A stretch of DNA of 27,261 nucleotides from Ophiothrix spiculata. Lineage: Eukaryota > Echinodermata > Ophiuroidea > Amphilepidida > Ophiotrichidae. Shown here piece by piece: positions 1-9,283 of this stretch. A program made the translations under genes and the position numbers. The stretch's first letter is position 1. Each line of letters starts with the position of its first letter. The notes under the pieces are model-generated. The model worked only from the letters and a program-made list of their open reading frames with translations, did no database searches and had not been told where the DNA came from. Location of the stretch: assembly GCA_000969725.1 (NCBI GenBank), contig JXSR01S046677.1, one strand, 5' to 3'.

Positions 1-408
1 ACAATACTATAAATAAAACTTAATAAGTGTCAGTACAGGGTCCTATGAAGTCAGAGCAAGAAGCCCTATCACATTTGGCACAATCAATCTTGAAGCGCTT
101 GCCCTTCCTGCCCTCATGTATTTCATTAGCACAATAAATTGTCATTAGATCACCAGCTTGGTTGGTTAAGTTTCTACTCACTTAGTCGGTGTCTTTTGAC
201 TTTTCTCAGCTAGGAAAATAAACACAAATAAACACTGGGATGACTTGTCAATTTGACTCTCATTATGGGTGATCTCAGATTGACGGAAGTTTAACACTGG
301 TTTATACTTCATTTTCGTTTTCCCAATGACGCGATGCACACTGCCAGCAGTGGTTAAGGTACATATATCACATAGCCAATATTAACAGATCATAAGAGAT
401 TCAAGAGT
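1..408. other. Unassigned AT-rich sequence
   Basis: No open frame of interest, splice-site pair, tRNA-like box or strong repeat was seen. It ends where the AGTGG-type foldback begins. Confidence 0.5.
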
Positions 409-602
409 AGTGGTGTCTCTAGTGACTTTTTGAAATGAGGGGGCAAGATGGGGCAATCATGTTTCGGGAGGGGGAGGGCAAAGCAAAACTAGGAGTTCTC
501 CATAGACCCATGTACGAAGTCAAATTTCATTTGGAGGGGCGAAGGGGGCGAGGGTTTTGTCAGGGGGACTCCTGCCCCCTGCCTCCCACTAGTTACGCCA
601 CT
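409..602. mobile_element. GC-rich foldback repeat with AGTGG(T/C)GT ends
   Basis: The left end AGTGGTGTCTCTAGTG (409-424) and the reverse complement of the right end (587-602, AGTGGCGTAACTAGTG) match at 13 of 16 positions. Between them lie G-tracts on the left and C-tracts on the right. The AGTGGCGTAACTAG word is typical of dispersed invertebrate repeats. No target duplication is visible, so the class is not assigned. The open frame that crosses it is a product of the G-rich composition. Confidence 0.45.
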
Positions 603-888
603 GGGTGTATCCATAAAGGCGCAGGTGGTTCCTGGATAAGGGAAGGATGGAGGAGAGTAGGAAGTTTTCAGGGAAAAAAATCCCTCCTTGAATTCAGTAA
701 AAAAATCCTCCCTCAATTACTAGTACAATTGAATATAACAAAAAAGAAAAAAACACACCAAAGATATGACAGAAAAAACATCAAACCCTTGCGCCAAGTT
801 CCTACCCCTGGATATCAATGGTGCGTTCCTTAGATATCCTTGCCTCTACAACATTCTCAAACCAATGTTCACAACAAGAAACAATGAA
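603..888. other. Unassigned sequence between two repeats
   Basis: A-rich with several homopolymer runs. No coding or RNA signal was seen. Confidence 0.45.
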
Positions 889-896
889 CTCCAAGC

Positions 897-1267
897 CCCC
901 GGGGGGTAACTTACATTGACAGAAGGTATGGGTATGTGCCGCTCTGAAGACATCCTTTTCAAGCCTCCTCTTCCGCTCCCCATGATGTTCATTTCAAGAT
1001 TACTTCAGTTCCAAAGACCCCCATATTTATAATTCAAAGAAAATGACTCAAAAGTGTGTTTTATATATTAAATTTTCAACCTAATTTGAGCTATTTTCAG
1101 TTCACATAGTTGTATTTTTATGGGAAAAAGGCAGTTCCTGACACCTCAATTCAGGAAAAAAGAACAGTTCCATAGACCCTATTTTTGACCAAAAACCAGT
1201 TCTGCGAGACCCTATGTTGGATATTGCGGATATCACATACCAAAAATTTTGAGTACCCCACCCCGGG
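897..1267. mobile_element. Non-autonomous DNA element with 8-bp target duplication (copy 1)
   Basis: The element starts CCCCGGGGGGTAACTTACAT and ends GAGTACCCCACCCCGGG. The ends are short imperfect inverted repeats (CCCCGGGGGGTA against CCCGGGGTGGGGTA). It is flanked by an exact 8-bp direct repeat, CTCCAAGC, at 889-896 and 1268-1275, which is strong evidence for transposition. A related copy lies at 21449-21727. An 8-bp duplication fits several cut-and-paste superfamilies (hAT, P, Merlin), and the ends do not decide which. No coding capacity is present. Confidence 0.75.
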
Positions 1268-1275
1268 CTCCAAGC

Positions 1276-1810
1276 TCTATTATATTAGTACAACATATAT
1301 TTTTTTACACAGGGAGTTCCATCAATTTTCTCAATTTTGAAAGTCAAATTTTGTTAGAACTACGGTCTATTTGGTTAAGTCAAGCTAAGTGATTTTGTCA
1401 AAGAATTTAATACAGAAATTTTAAGTGCTGAACATTTTATGAAGTCAGCGACTAACCAAATAAAGTATAAATCTGCTTGCATCCTTGATGACACCAGTCA
1501 AAGATACACCATGGTGGTGGCCATGGACCTCAAGTTTGTTTATTTTATCTTCAATAACTCTCCTTTTACTACAGCAAGTTAATGCCACAATTTATAGGTT
1601 TTATCCACCGTGGGTATTCATGACAGCTATTTAAATTTGAAATGTAAATATCATAAATGAAAAATTATTGTCTTATTTGACATAATTGCTTAAATGGAGT
1701 CAAAAGTTTGATATATGAATTTTGAATTTGTGGGATAGGCTATGTTTGACCACCTTAGATTATTAGAAACACTAGTAAATTGCCAATCTTAAGTTTTACC
1801 ATAACACTGA
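1276..1810. other. Unassigned AT-rich sequence
   Basis: Nothing recognisable. A short palindromic word, CCATGGTGGTGGCCATGG, sits near 1509-1526. Confidence 0.45.
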
Positions 1811-2351
1811 TTAAAGGGGCATTGGACAAGTTCAGCATCATCCCCCAAACTATTCCCCAAACATTTTGAGATTTTTGCATCATTTGAAGTATTAGTGGTA
1901 GTAACAGGGGTAATAATGACAGCATGCAAAGTTTCATTGTCAAATTCAAACCCTATATATCAAAATATTTAGATATACTCTTATTTTTAATTATCGTTGT
2001 CGACAACGATAAATACTGCCCTCTATAGTAGAATTTCTAGAATTGGCCTTTTTTCAGGAGATCTAATGAAAATTTAAAATTTCTTTTGATTTTTCTGCAA
2101 TCTATAATGTGAAAGGAATGTTTTAAAAACAAATCTTTGGCTCTTTCTCATTGCATAGCATCAATAAATACGTTTAGAGAATAGCATCATACCCAAAATC
2201 AACAAATATAATAAAATTCAAATTTTTGACTTTCTTGAAGGTTTTGATCAAAATTTTCACGATATCTGGTAAATTGAACATTATTTTCAAACACAGGAAG
2301 TGTAAATCATCCACAAACAAAATTTCAAAATTTTGTCCAATGCCCCTTTAA
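1811..2351. mobile_element. TTAA-ended MITE, family 1 (541 bp)
   Basis: The ends are a perfect 19-bp inverted repeat: TTAAAGGGGCATTGGACAA at 1811-1829 and its reverse complement at 2333-2351. The outermost TTAA can be read as the target duplication. A perfect 22-bp palindrome with core TTGTCGACAA lies off-centre at 1991-2012. Known families: TTAAAGG(R)(R) ends with TTAA targets are described for T2-type MITEs related to the Kolobok superfamily, and piggyBac also targets TTAA. The assignment to Kolobok-like is inference. There is no open frame. Confidence 0.8.
1991..2012. repeat. 22-bp perfect palindrome inside TTAA MITE 1
   Basis: Reads identically on both strands around the centre TTGTCGACAA. 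It sits 180 bp from the left end of the MITE, a position similar to the palindromes of the two TTAA MITEs downstream. Confidence 0.85.
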
Positions 2352-2582
2352 TGTCATGGCCAGCAAAAATTCAATACCTCATGATCATTTATTTTATGAA
2401 TTTCTACCATTGTTTTACAAGTTAAAATTTAAGTATCTGATGGAATGTAACACATTTTCTCAAAATAATAGAGGCAGTTTAAGTTAAGTTCCAGCCATAA
2501 TTTCAACCTATAAAGACTGTATCATCAGATTCCGGCACTGTATCTGCTGTAGATAATACTTTAAAACACGACAATGCTCATT
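2352..2582. other. Unassigned AT-rich sequence
   Basis: No feature was recognised between the family 1 MITE and the CGTAGCCAGG repeat. Confidence 0.4.
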
Positions 2583-2753
2583 GGTGTAGCCAAGGGGGTG
2601 CGGAAGGGGACGTGCACCCTGGGGGTCTTCAACGAAATACATTTTGTGACCCGTCTGATATAGGCAGGTGCCCCTAGCAGCCCCTGGACCCGTCGCCATT
2701 CTGGAATAGGATTTATTACGCACCCTTGGGGTACGCAATCCTGGCTACGCACC
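2583..2753. repeat. CGTAGCCAGG dispersed repeat, copy 1
   Basis: The ends are imperfect inverted repeats, GGTGTAGCCAAGG at the left and CCTGGCTACGCACC (2740-2753) at the right. Internal words such as GACCCGTCTGATATAGGCAG and GGTGCCCCTAG recur in the same order and orientation at 18019-18256. It is a short high-copy-looking repeat with foldback ends. Its mechanism of spread is not visible from two copies. Confidence 0.7.
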
Positions 2754-2785
2754 TGAATGCTAATGATATGACTCAATATCCACCA

Positions 2786-3026
2786 ATCTTGTTAGCCTTT
2801 CAAAACCTAATAATTATGACATGTGGATATCACCGGGGACCGGATCATGGGGAAGACCTGTATGAGTACAATCATCAAAAGATCTTGTTAGCCTCTCAAA
2901 GCCTAATAATTATGACATCTAAAGCCACTTTCAGTCAAGTCATAAGTGAAAAATTACTCGAGCTTTTTAAGTGGATAACATGGGTAAGACCTGAATGAGT
3001 CAATGTCATGGCCAATCGTCAAAAGT
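2786..3026. repeat. Degenerate direct repeat, about 96-bp period
   Basis: ATCTTGTTAGCCT followed by TCAAARCCTAATAATTATGACAT occurs at 2786-2822 and again at 2882-2918. A second motif, AAGACCTG(T/A)ATGAGT ending in ATCRTCAAAAG, occurs at 2853-2881 and 2986-3026. The array therefore has a little over two units, the last stretched by an insertion. Confidence 0.6.
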
Positions 3027-3051
3027 AATCTATTGTTAATTATGATTCAAC

Positions 3052-3592
3052 TTAAAGGGACTAGCCTAGATTCCACTTAGAATTAAAAACTTATGGAAAT
3101 GCTTTAAATAAAGCTTAAAAGTGTAGTAAAATCCAAAAAAGTACAGAAATGTACACAGAAATGGCTCAAATTGACAGCGAATTGATTTGCAATATATCTA
3201 TATGTGAAGGTGGTGTGACTATCCAGTGTTTTCTAAATCCTAAATTTGTACTTCAGATGGATTTACCAGGTAAAAGATCAAGTGAAGCTCTTGGGCATAA
3301 GTTAATACATATCAAAAGAGAAACAATTTTATCAAAAATATTTTTGTTTACCCATCACAGGTGTAGAAACAAGATCTTTTTAAGATTTGAAACTAGAAAC
3401 ACTTTTTCAACCATTTTTTGTCGCCGGCGACAAAAAATACAGCTGGTGAATAATTTCATTTTTTTCCTCTGTTACACAAATTCAGCGGAAACTACTGGTA
3501 GGATATGTTAGTATAATCATGTACTATCGATACATGTGAAAAAAATATATAGTCAGAAAATCAGCGGACAGGATCTAGGCCAGTCCCTTTAA
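3052..3592 (+). mobile_element. TTAA-ended MITE, family 2, copy a (541 bp)
   Basis: The left end is TTAAAGGGACTAGCCTAGAT and the right end is the inverted form of TTAAAGGGACTGGCCTAGAT. A perfect 24-bp palindrome built on TTGTCGCCGGCGACAA lies at 3414-3437, 362 bp from the left end and 155 bp from the right. Most of its length matches the reverse complement of 3709-4248. The 120-codon open frame at 3149-3511 is inside the repeat and is not conserved in the sister copy. Termini are of the TTAAAGGRR type known from Kolobok-related T2 MITEs; that class call is inference. Confidence 0.85.
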
Positions 3593-3708
3593 GGACAGAC
3601 AATACGCCTACAAACTTCCAAGCAAAATTAGCTATCCCATTTAAAGCAGCAACCAAAATTTAGAATGGCAAATGGGCTCTTCCAATGACATTGTAATATG
3701 ACCAGGCC
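3593..3708. other. Spacer between two inverted MITE copies
   Basis: Unique-looking 116-bp sequence that would form the loop of a large inverted repeat made by the flanking copies. Confidence 0.6.
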
Positions 3709-4248
3709 TTAAAGGGACTGGTTTAGATTCTCCCCACTAATTTTTTTACCTACATATTTTTTGCATGAATTGGTAGAACATGTTTATAGTAGTATAACCT
3801 ACAAGTAGTTTTCCATGACTTTGAGGACTATCGAAGAAAATTGTAATTCTTTACCTGCTTTAATTTTTGTCGCCGGCGACAAAAAAGATGTGAAAGCAGT
3901 GTTTCTAGTTTCAAAATTTAAAAAGATTTCGTTTCAACACATGTGATTGGTAAACAAATTATTTTTCATCAAATTGTTTCTCTTTTTTATGTATTTAATT
4001 ATCTCTAAGAGCTTTGTTTGATTCTTTATCTGGTAAACCCAGATCTGAGGTACAAATTTAGGATTCAGAAAACACAAGATAGTCACACCACCATCAAAGA
4101 ATGATATATTCCAAATTAGTTATCTCTCAATTTGAGCCATTTCTGTGTAAATTTTTGTACTTTTTGGATATTACTACACTTTCAAGCTTTGTTTAGAGCA
4201 TTTCCATAAGCTTTTAATTCTAACTGGAATCTAGGCTAGTCCCTTTAA
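3709..4248 (-). mobile_element. TTAA-ended MITE, family 2, copy b, inverted (540 bp)
   Basis: Same family as 3052-3592 in the opposite orientation. The perfect 22-bp palindrome lies at 3864-3885, 155 bp from the left end, mirroring copy a. Shared internal words on the minus strand include ATGGAAATGCT, ACACAGAAATGGCTCAAATT, GGTGGTGTGACTATC and GAAACTAGAAACACT. The copies differ by many substitutions and small indels, so they were probably not made by a recent local duplication. Confidence 0.85.
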
Positions 4249-4266
4249 AGTAAAAAATAGGGTTGG

Positions 4267-4303
4267 AAAAAGTACCCAATTTTTTGTGAATTGGGTGCTT
4301 TTT
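4267..4303. repeat. Hairpin of AAAGCACCCAATT type
   Basis: AAAAAGTACCCAATT pairs with AATTGGGTGCTTTTT across a 7-base loop with one mismatch. Two near-identical hairpins occur at 21553-21642 in an unrelated setting, and a further single arm (CTGGGTGCTTTT) is at about 6728. Confidence 0.6.
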
Positions 4304-4390
4304 TCAAATATTAATATAATATTATTTCAAACACCCAAAACTAGCCTAAAGTGGGTGGTGTTTTATTTGTTGAAAATTAAAAAAAAATCT

Positions 4391-5009
4391 TAACAACATA
4401 TTGCTGATTTTTCAAACAATAGTTCAAGAAACCAAGCCATGTCAATTATGATGATGATCATAATGATAAGGTAGTGTTCTTCTGAAAGGAAAAGTACTTA
4501 CATATCGCAAAGTTGAGCTAAACTTTGTAAAATAATCAGATGTAGCCAAATGGTCAGTGAAGATTTAACACCCTGGCACCAGTGGACTCAAGGAAACAAG
4601 ATTTGATGTGATTGAAATAGGCAAATGAAACTGACAGATTTTGCTTTCATGATCAAACTCTAACCCCCATTTTGTGTCTTAATTTATCTAACTCTCTAAA
4701 TCCCCAGTCTGAGAATAGGCTCATGGGGATAATCAGAGTGATTTGATTTAATCAAGAAGGTACTTATAATCAAAACGATCTCAACCAGTTTGAATGATAT
4801 AAATAAGACTGTTGAAGGCAGTGAGTTTTGATGAAGAGAGTTCTTGAAATGAGTTGTATTATGGAGTCTACACTAGTAGGCAGGTTAGGGAAGATTGGAC
4901 TGTGTTGTGTTGCATTTGATGTCAGAGTGTCCTCTTCAAACTTTTGGATCTTTTAATTTAATTTACCAGGATTTTTTAACATTATTTCATCATCCCGATT
5001 GGAATATTT
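4391..5009. other. Unassigned sequence with one strong minus-strand donor
   Basis: A consensus 5' splice site, GTAAGTAC on the minus strand, lies at about 4492-4503. The 78 bases before it are open in one frame and follow a plausible CAG acceptor near 4581, but this is too short to call an exon. A low-complexity ATGATGATGATCAT patch is near 4450. Confidence 0.3.
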
Positions 5010-5107
5010 AGCACAGAGCAATTAGAGTAAATTTAAGTTTCTTGCTTGATCCATCAATCTGTGTGCTAAGAGTCAAGCTCCCTAACCACTCGGTCACGAT
5101 CTTTTTG
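5010..5107 (-). mobile_element. tRNA-derived SINE fragment
   Basis: On the minus strand the head reads GTGACCGAGTGGTTAGGGAG followed by CTTGACTCTTAGCAC, matching an A box plus an anticodon arm. It then runs to CTCTAATTGCTCTGTG, a tail word shared with the SINE at 9645-9800 (CTAATTGCTTTGTG). No T-arm or acceptor pairing is intact, so it is not a tRNA gene. Confidence 0.55.
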
Positions 5108-5351
5108 AAGAATAGTTCCTGAAACATGGGGTCATTGCCCTTTTTTGAATTGCTGAATATGTCAAAATTCTAATAATACTTTTATTATAAATGGTCGTTA
5201 TAATTCATTCATGGCAAAATTAAGTGGATTCACAGGCTTAAATTTATACATAACAGCTAAAAAAAAGCAACTAATTTTCATGATCTCTAAATTTTGGCTA
5301 AAATTTTCAAAAAGCAACTGATTTTTATGATCTCCAAATATTGGCTCAGGG

Positions 5352-5572
5352 ACCATTCACAAACACTAGTAAGGGGGGGGGGCTGATGCAAAAAAAAAAA
5401 TTATTGAGGGGAAAATTAGTGGTCAATACCATAGAAAAGCATGTAAACTCAATGTTTACCGGAAAATTTGTGGTATTTTTTTCAACCCCCCCCCCTCCCT
5501 TACGAGGGTGAACATTTTAAGGGGCCCTTTTTGCATCAGCCCCCCCCCCCCTTACAAGTGTTTGTGAATGGT
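5352..5572. mobile_element. Foldback element with G-tract inverted ends
   Basis: ACCATTCACAAACACTAGTA, a run of 10 G and CTGATGCAAAAA at the left pair with the inverted counterparts at 5529-5572 (TTTTTGCATCAG, a C-run, then CTTACAAGTGTTTGTGAATG). One main mismatch is visible apart from the homopolymer length. A small hairpin, GTAAAC-5 bases-GTTTAC, lies near the middle. No clear target duplication was found. There is no coding content. Confidence 0.75.
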
Positions 5573-5815
5573 TCTTAAACTTTAAAAAACCCTGATTTTT
5601 ATGATTTGCAAGAAAGTGCAGAGACTTCAATCCCAAAGTCAACCTTGAACAAGACTTGTAGACCTACATGTTGTTTGCAAGATGATATTTATAAAACCAC
5701 CCTCCTGAAGATAAGATGGAAGTTTAATAATAACTCAATAAAAAGTTTGCCTTCAACTCGCTGCAATCATAACTCACACTCCAAAAAAGATCTACATGGC
5801 AATTAAGCTTATCAA

Positions 5816-6017
5816 CTAACAGGAAACAACATCCAGTTCTGAACTTGACCATGTATTATCAAGGTTGTTACTAATAACTCCAGACATATCACAGACAAGA
5901 TCTGCGATGTCACAACCAGTGAGAGGGCGTTTAGCGTAATCCAGAAGTTTGAGGCCGGAGACCCGTTCAGGAAGTCCTCTCTCAGTCGCAGTGCCTTGAT
6001 CAAATCTCAATAACTTC
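5816..6017 (-). CDS. Likely 3'-terminal coding exon of an unidentified gene
   Basis: On the minus strand a 3' splice site (TTTGCCCAATACAG) at 6018-6031 is followed by 202 bases. These start with one base completing a split codon, then 66 codons and TAG at 5816. The peptide includes KLLRFDQGTATERGLPERVS and GLKLLDYAKRPLTGCDIADL and ends SSELDVVSC. It is mixed, charged and low in repeats, with a codon first-position G excess of about one third, as in real genes. Local GC is higher than in the flanks. A possible poly(A) variant ATTAAA lies at 5723-5728 on the minus strand. A second frame is open over most of the stretch but is less gene-like in composition. The protein family is not recognised, and the preceding exon, which must end after two codon bases, was not found. 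Confidence 0.4.
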
Positions 6018-6031
6018 CTGTATTGGGCAAA

Positions 6032-6990
6032 CAATTTCCACTTAATTACAAGAATAGGAAAATTACCATAAATAAGGCCAAGATATTAAAAAAATATGTG
6101 TTGCTCAAATGGATAAATAAAGTCTCCTTGGTAAGTCAATTTTCATCCTCCTTTTTACCTCCAAATTCAGTAAATAATTAATTTCATTTCTGCTTTTGTC
6201 ATGGTTCATCTGGACCAAGGCAGAGAGGGGCTAGGGGCTCTCACAATGATAGGGTGTATGTATTATTTGCTACCTTTTGGAGTGCTTTTTAAGCTATTTT
6301 ACTGATTTAGGTATAGCAATTGGGTGGTTTTCATCAGGCCCTTAGCCATAATTTTTTCAAGGGGATGCAGGATTTCCTAATTTAAGCATTTTTCACACTA
6401 TTTTTACAAAAATGATCTTACGGCAAAGAAAAAAGAAACACCTGTTTCACGGGACTGACTGACCCTAAATTTACGTTTTGGAATGTTTTTTTTTTAAGTT
6501 TTGCCAAAATCTGATAAAATCAGCCCTTTTTTTGTTAAATTTTGACTAGATTTTAAAAGAAAATTTCTTTGTAAAATATGTTCAATTTTGGGAGTCTATT
6601 TTGTCAACTATGGAATTTTTTGTGGACCATTTTGTACATCTGAAATTTGAGGGGGAGGGGGTGCGACACCCTTGAACATGAACTTGGTTAGAACCTGATT
6701 TGAACAAATAGGTGCATTGAGTAAAAACTGGGTGCTTTTAATCAAAAATGCTGTATTGAGAGAGGGGATATTGAGCCAAAATATGTATAGAAAACAGTGA
6801 ATATTAAGGCAAGCAATTTTAGGAAAAACACTCCCTCAAACATAGGTCTCAATACATTACTATATCTTACAGTATTTGAGTATCATCTAAAGGTAAAATT
6901 ATTATTAAATTATAGTACAAATGAAATGTAATGAAAAAAACATGGACTTTTGTCAGCTTTCATCTAAAAAAACCAACCTTGATTTTTTTT
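6032..6990. other. Unassigned sequence with repeat debris
   Basis: Words such as AGGCCCTTAGCCATAATTTT (about 6339) and GAGGGGGAGGGGGTGCGACA (about 6649) resemble dispersed-repeat ends, but no clear inverted ends or second copy were found here. The rest is AT-rich without coding signal. Confidence 0.35.
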
Positions 6991-7381
6991 TGTGTCGATT
7001 GCTCAAGACAACACAACAACTTTTCTTGCCTAAGGTAAAAAAAAAAGTTGTTTGGTTGTCCTTGACCGCCCGCCCCTATTTTTCGAAACTGGAAAAAAGT
7101 TGTTACTGTACAAAAGTATACCGCGCCTAATTTTCAGACATCCAAAAAAGGGTTTTTTTCTTTGAGAATTTTGATTTTTTTGAAAATAATATTTTAAGTT
7201 GTTGTTTTCATTTTGTTTCCATTTTAATACTGTTTTTAAACTTGTGTAAAGAGATTTTTGGTACAGTAGACTTATTTGCATCTTTAAAAAGGCCATATTT
7301 TGTATAACGTTGACTTACATTTGAAAAAAAAATCTGCCCGCCTGCACTTGCTCAAAAAAAGTTGTTGAGGACAATCACACA
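6991..7381. mobile_element. Terminal-inverted-repeat element, about 391 bp
   Basis: The left end TGTGTCGATTGCTCAAGACA and the reverse complement of the right end (TGTGTGATTGTCCTCAACAAC, 7361-7381) align with a 1-base gap and a few mismatches. Both ends also carry AACAACTTTTT and CGCCCGCC words just inside. The interior is very AT-rich. Open frames on both strands are composed of F, L and K codons from homopolymers and are not genes. Confidence 0.5.
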
Positions 7382-8049
7382 ATTTATTTTTTTGGCCTAA
7401 TAATCTTCATCTTCCACAGACATCTGGTGTGTGTTGTAAATACCTTTTGCCATCATTACTTTCTGTGTTTTTTAAGCTGTGCTATTAATAGGACAACATT
7501 TGTCCCTAGAGTATATAGCAGGTATAGATCATACAGATGATAGAAAGATACATTTCCGAAAGTATGGGATATCGGAGCCATTTCTCACGTTATTTCAATC
7601 TTTTGGGAAAATTAGGAGCTCATTAAACTTCATTTTAAAGATCCATCTCACCGTATTAGTGTTATACAGTTTTTTTAATTTTTTAATTTATGTTTAATAC
7701 ATCATGAAGGCAAAATTTTATAATTGTTCTTGTTGGTGTGATGTATACTTCAAATAACTTTCTGTGAATTCTCAAAAAAAAAAATCAACATTGTAAAAAA
7801 GGTGCAAGGTTTGTTGAAAGTGGTAATTCTACAACTTTAACTTTCGATTTAACTTTCACATAGTAGTAAATTAAGAAAACAGAAAAATCATTTACACAAT
7901 TAGAATTTCCTTGTCTGTTCAAGATGTTCATTGGCATGTTCAACAATCTTCAGATTATAAATAATTATTAAAATACTTCAAAATGTATCATACAACTGTA
8001 GTGGAAACTCATTATACAACAAAGTTGTCGGGGATAGAGAAATAAGTAT
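7382..8049. other. Unassigned AT-rich sequence
   Basis: No repeat pair, splice site or coding signal of note. It lies downstream of a candidate minus-strand poly(A) signal. Confidence 0.4.
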
Positions 8050-8055
8050 TTTATT
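8050..8055 (-). terminator. Candidate poly(A) signal AATAAA
   Basis: The canonical hexamer AATAAA reads on the minus strand, followed by an AT-rich stretch. It lies about 335 bases beyond the stop of the candidate terminal exon at 8413 downwards. In AT-rich DNA this hexamer is common by chance. Confidence 0.3.
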
Positions 8056-8413
8056 CACATTTTTCTATATCAGTGTTTTAAAAACAATAAAGTAAAGAAA
8101 ATTTGGTTAATAGAAAAAAAATTCTTTACATGAGATATTTTCATGTATGAAACTTTGCTTAAGGATTTTTTCTGTATATTTCACTGTCCATGTAATGAAA
8201 TGTTTTTAGATACAAAATTCTTTCTGCTCATGATCATATTGACCACACAATTTTTTTTCATATATTTCTTTATGTTTCCCCTTCCCATTCAATTTCTTCA
8301 TTTTGGCCAATTAAATTAACTGCATAGCTGTTGTTAGTGTTGGCAAAACGTATCTGAAAGCTTTGCCTGCAATCCTGGGTTTCATCATCACAATGATATA
8401 ACAAGGGGAATTT
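8056..8413 (-). other. Candidate terminal exon (exon C), mostly 3' untranslated
   Basis: A good 3' splice site (CAATTTCCTCTCAG) ends at 8414. If spliced from 8474-8569, the joined frame adds a few residues and stops at TGA 8388-8390; the rest would be untranslated up to the AATAAA at 8050. Read alone in another frame, the exon is open for 47 codons (including QSFQIRFANTNNSYAV) and stops at 8270, so which frame is used, if any, is unresolved. Confidence 0.35.
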
Positions 8414-8473
8414 CTGAGAGGAAATTGAGTCAAATGATTGAAAGCAAATAACAGGGAGGCACCTGCAACCCAC

Positions 8474-8569
8474 CTGATGATGCTGGCAGACTCCTGTGAC
8501 TCCTGGCAATTATGCAGGTATAGTCAGATCCTGTAGACCTGCAACATCTACGGAGAACTTCACAACATG
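8474..8569 (-). other. Candidate 96-bp exon (exon B)
   Basis: On the minus strand it is bounded by an excellent acceptor (ACTGATTTTTTCTTCAG, ending 8570) and a donor CATCATCAG/GTGGGT at 8474. The intron to exon C would be only 60 bases. One frame is open throughout (Cys-rich, including CCEVLRRCCRSTGSDYTC) and its entry phase fits the donor phase of 15660. Another frame, HVVKFSVDVAGLQDLTIPA then TAA, has the stronger G-first codon pattern and would make this a terminal coding exon. The splice sites are better supported than either translation. Confidence 0.35.
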
Positions 8570-9199
8570 CTGAAGAAAAAATCAGTAAATGATATGTACT
8601 CATGAATATTCATTACTTAATCGTTTCATCGTACTCTTACAATTGCAAATTCTTTCGTGAAAATAGATCATACGGACAACTAGCCCAGATGTGGATCTAG
8701 GATCTGATATTTATGGGTGCTGTGAGGGTGTTTTTAAGCTTTTGTTAAAAAAATAAATGTCCAAATTAGGCTGCTTTTACCCATTTTACAGGGGCAAGTC
8801 GATTCCGGTATCGGAAAATGTGCTTAATAATCATGATTTTCTAATACAAAATTCTGATAACTCAAAGTATTTCTGTTGGTCTGGGTGACTTTGTGTTAAC
8901 GACAATGATCTGCACTGATTAACATTTAATCCTGGACATCTTTCAAGTTCAAATATGTTTATTTTACTAACACTAAAAGCAGTGAATCACATCAAGCAAG
9001 ATACAGTTGAGCATCTCTCTGTTGAGCATCAATGTCTATGCATCAGATTGGTGGATGATGGAACACTGAATGTAGGCCTATACTACATTTTTCATATTTG
9101 ACCTGGGGTTCTAACCATGGTAGGTCAATGGTCCAGATTCTGCAGTAATTCCACCTACTTTAATGTCCAGCAGTGTTCTAGAGACCCATAAGAGAATAG
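8570..9199. other. Unassigned sequence
   Basis: GTGGATCTAGGATCTGA near 8693 resembles the GGCGGATTTAGG repeat seen at 12747 and 26274. Otherwise nothing was recognised. Confidence 0.35.
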
Positions 9200-9283
9200 T
9201 GACCTTTGACCATTCATATAAATCTACATATTTATAAGTTGTTTCATTGGCATGACCCATCTTGAGGGCAATGACCTTTGACC
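9200..9283 (-). promoter_or_regulatory. Two DR1-type nuclear-receptor-like sites in a 72-bp direct repeat
   Basis: TGACCTTTGACC occurs at 9200-9211 and 9272-9283. Its reverse complement GGTCAAAGGTCA is two AGGTCA-like half-sites spaced by one base, the classic element for HNF4, RXR heterodimers and COUP-TF. Both copies are followed by ATAAATCTACAT, so they lie in a short tandem duplication and may be copied sequence rather than selected sites. Binding is inference. Confidence 0.35.

Noticed and set aside
435..833. 132-codon open frame on the plus strand
   Set aside because: It crosses the GC-rich foldback and following unique DNA, is dominated by G-rich codons from the repeat, and has no domain or splice support.
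3149..3511. 120-codon open frame on the plus strand
   Set aside because: It lies wholly inside a MITE, runs through its palindrome, and is not kept in the sister copy at 3709-4248.
8270..8509. 79-codon open frame on the minus strand as a single-exon gene
   Set aside because: It reads through a good donor and a good acceptor (8474, 8413), so exon boundaries are a better explanation; an in-frame stop lies just upstream.
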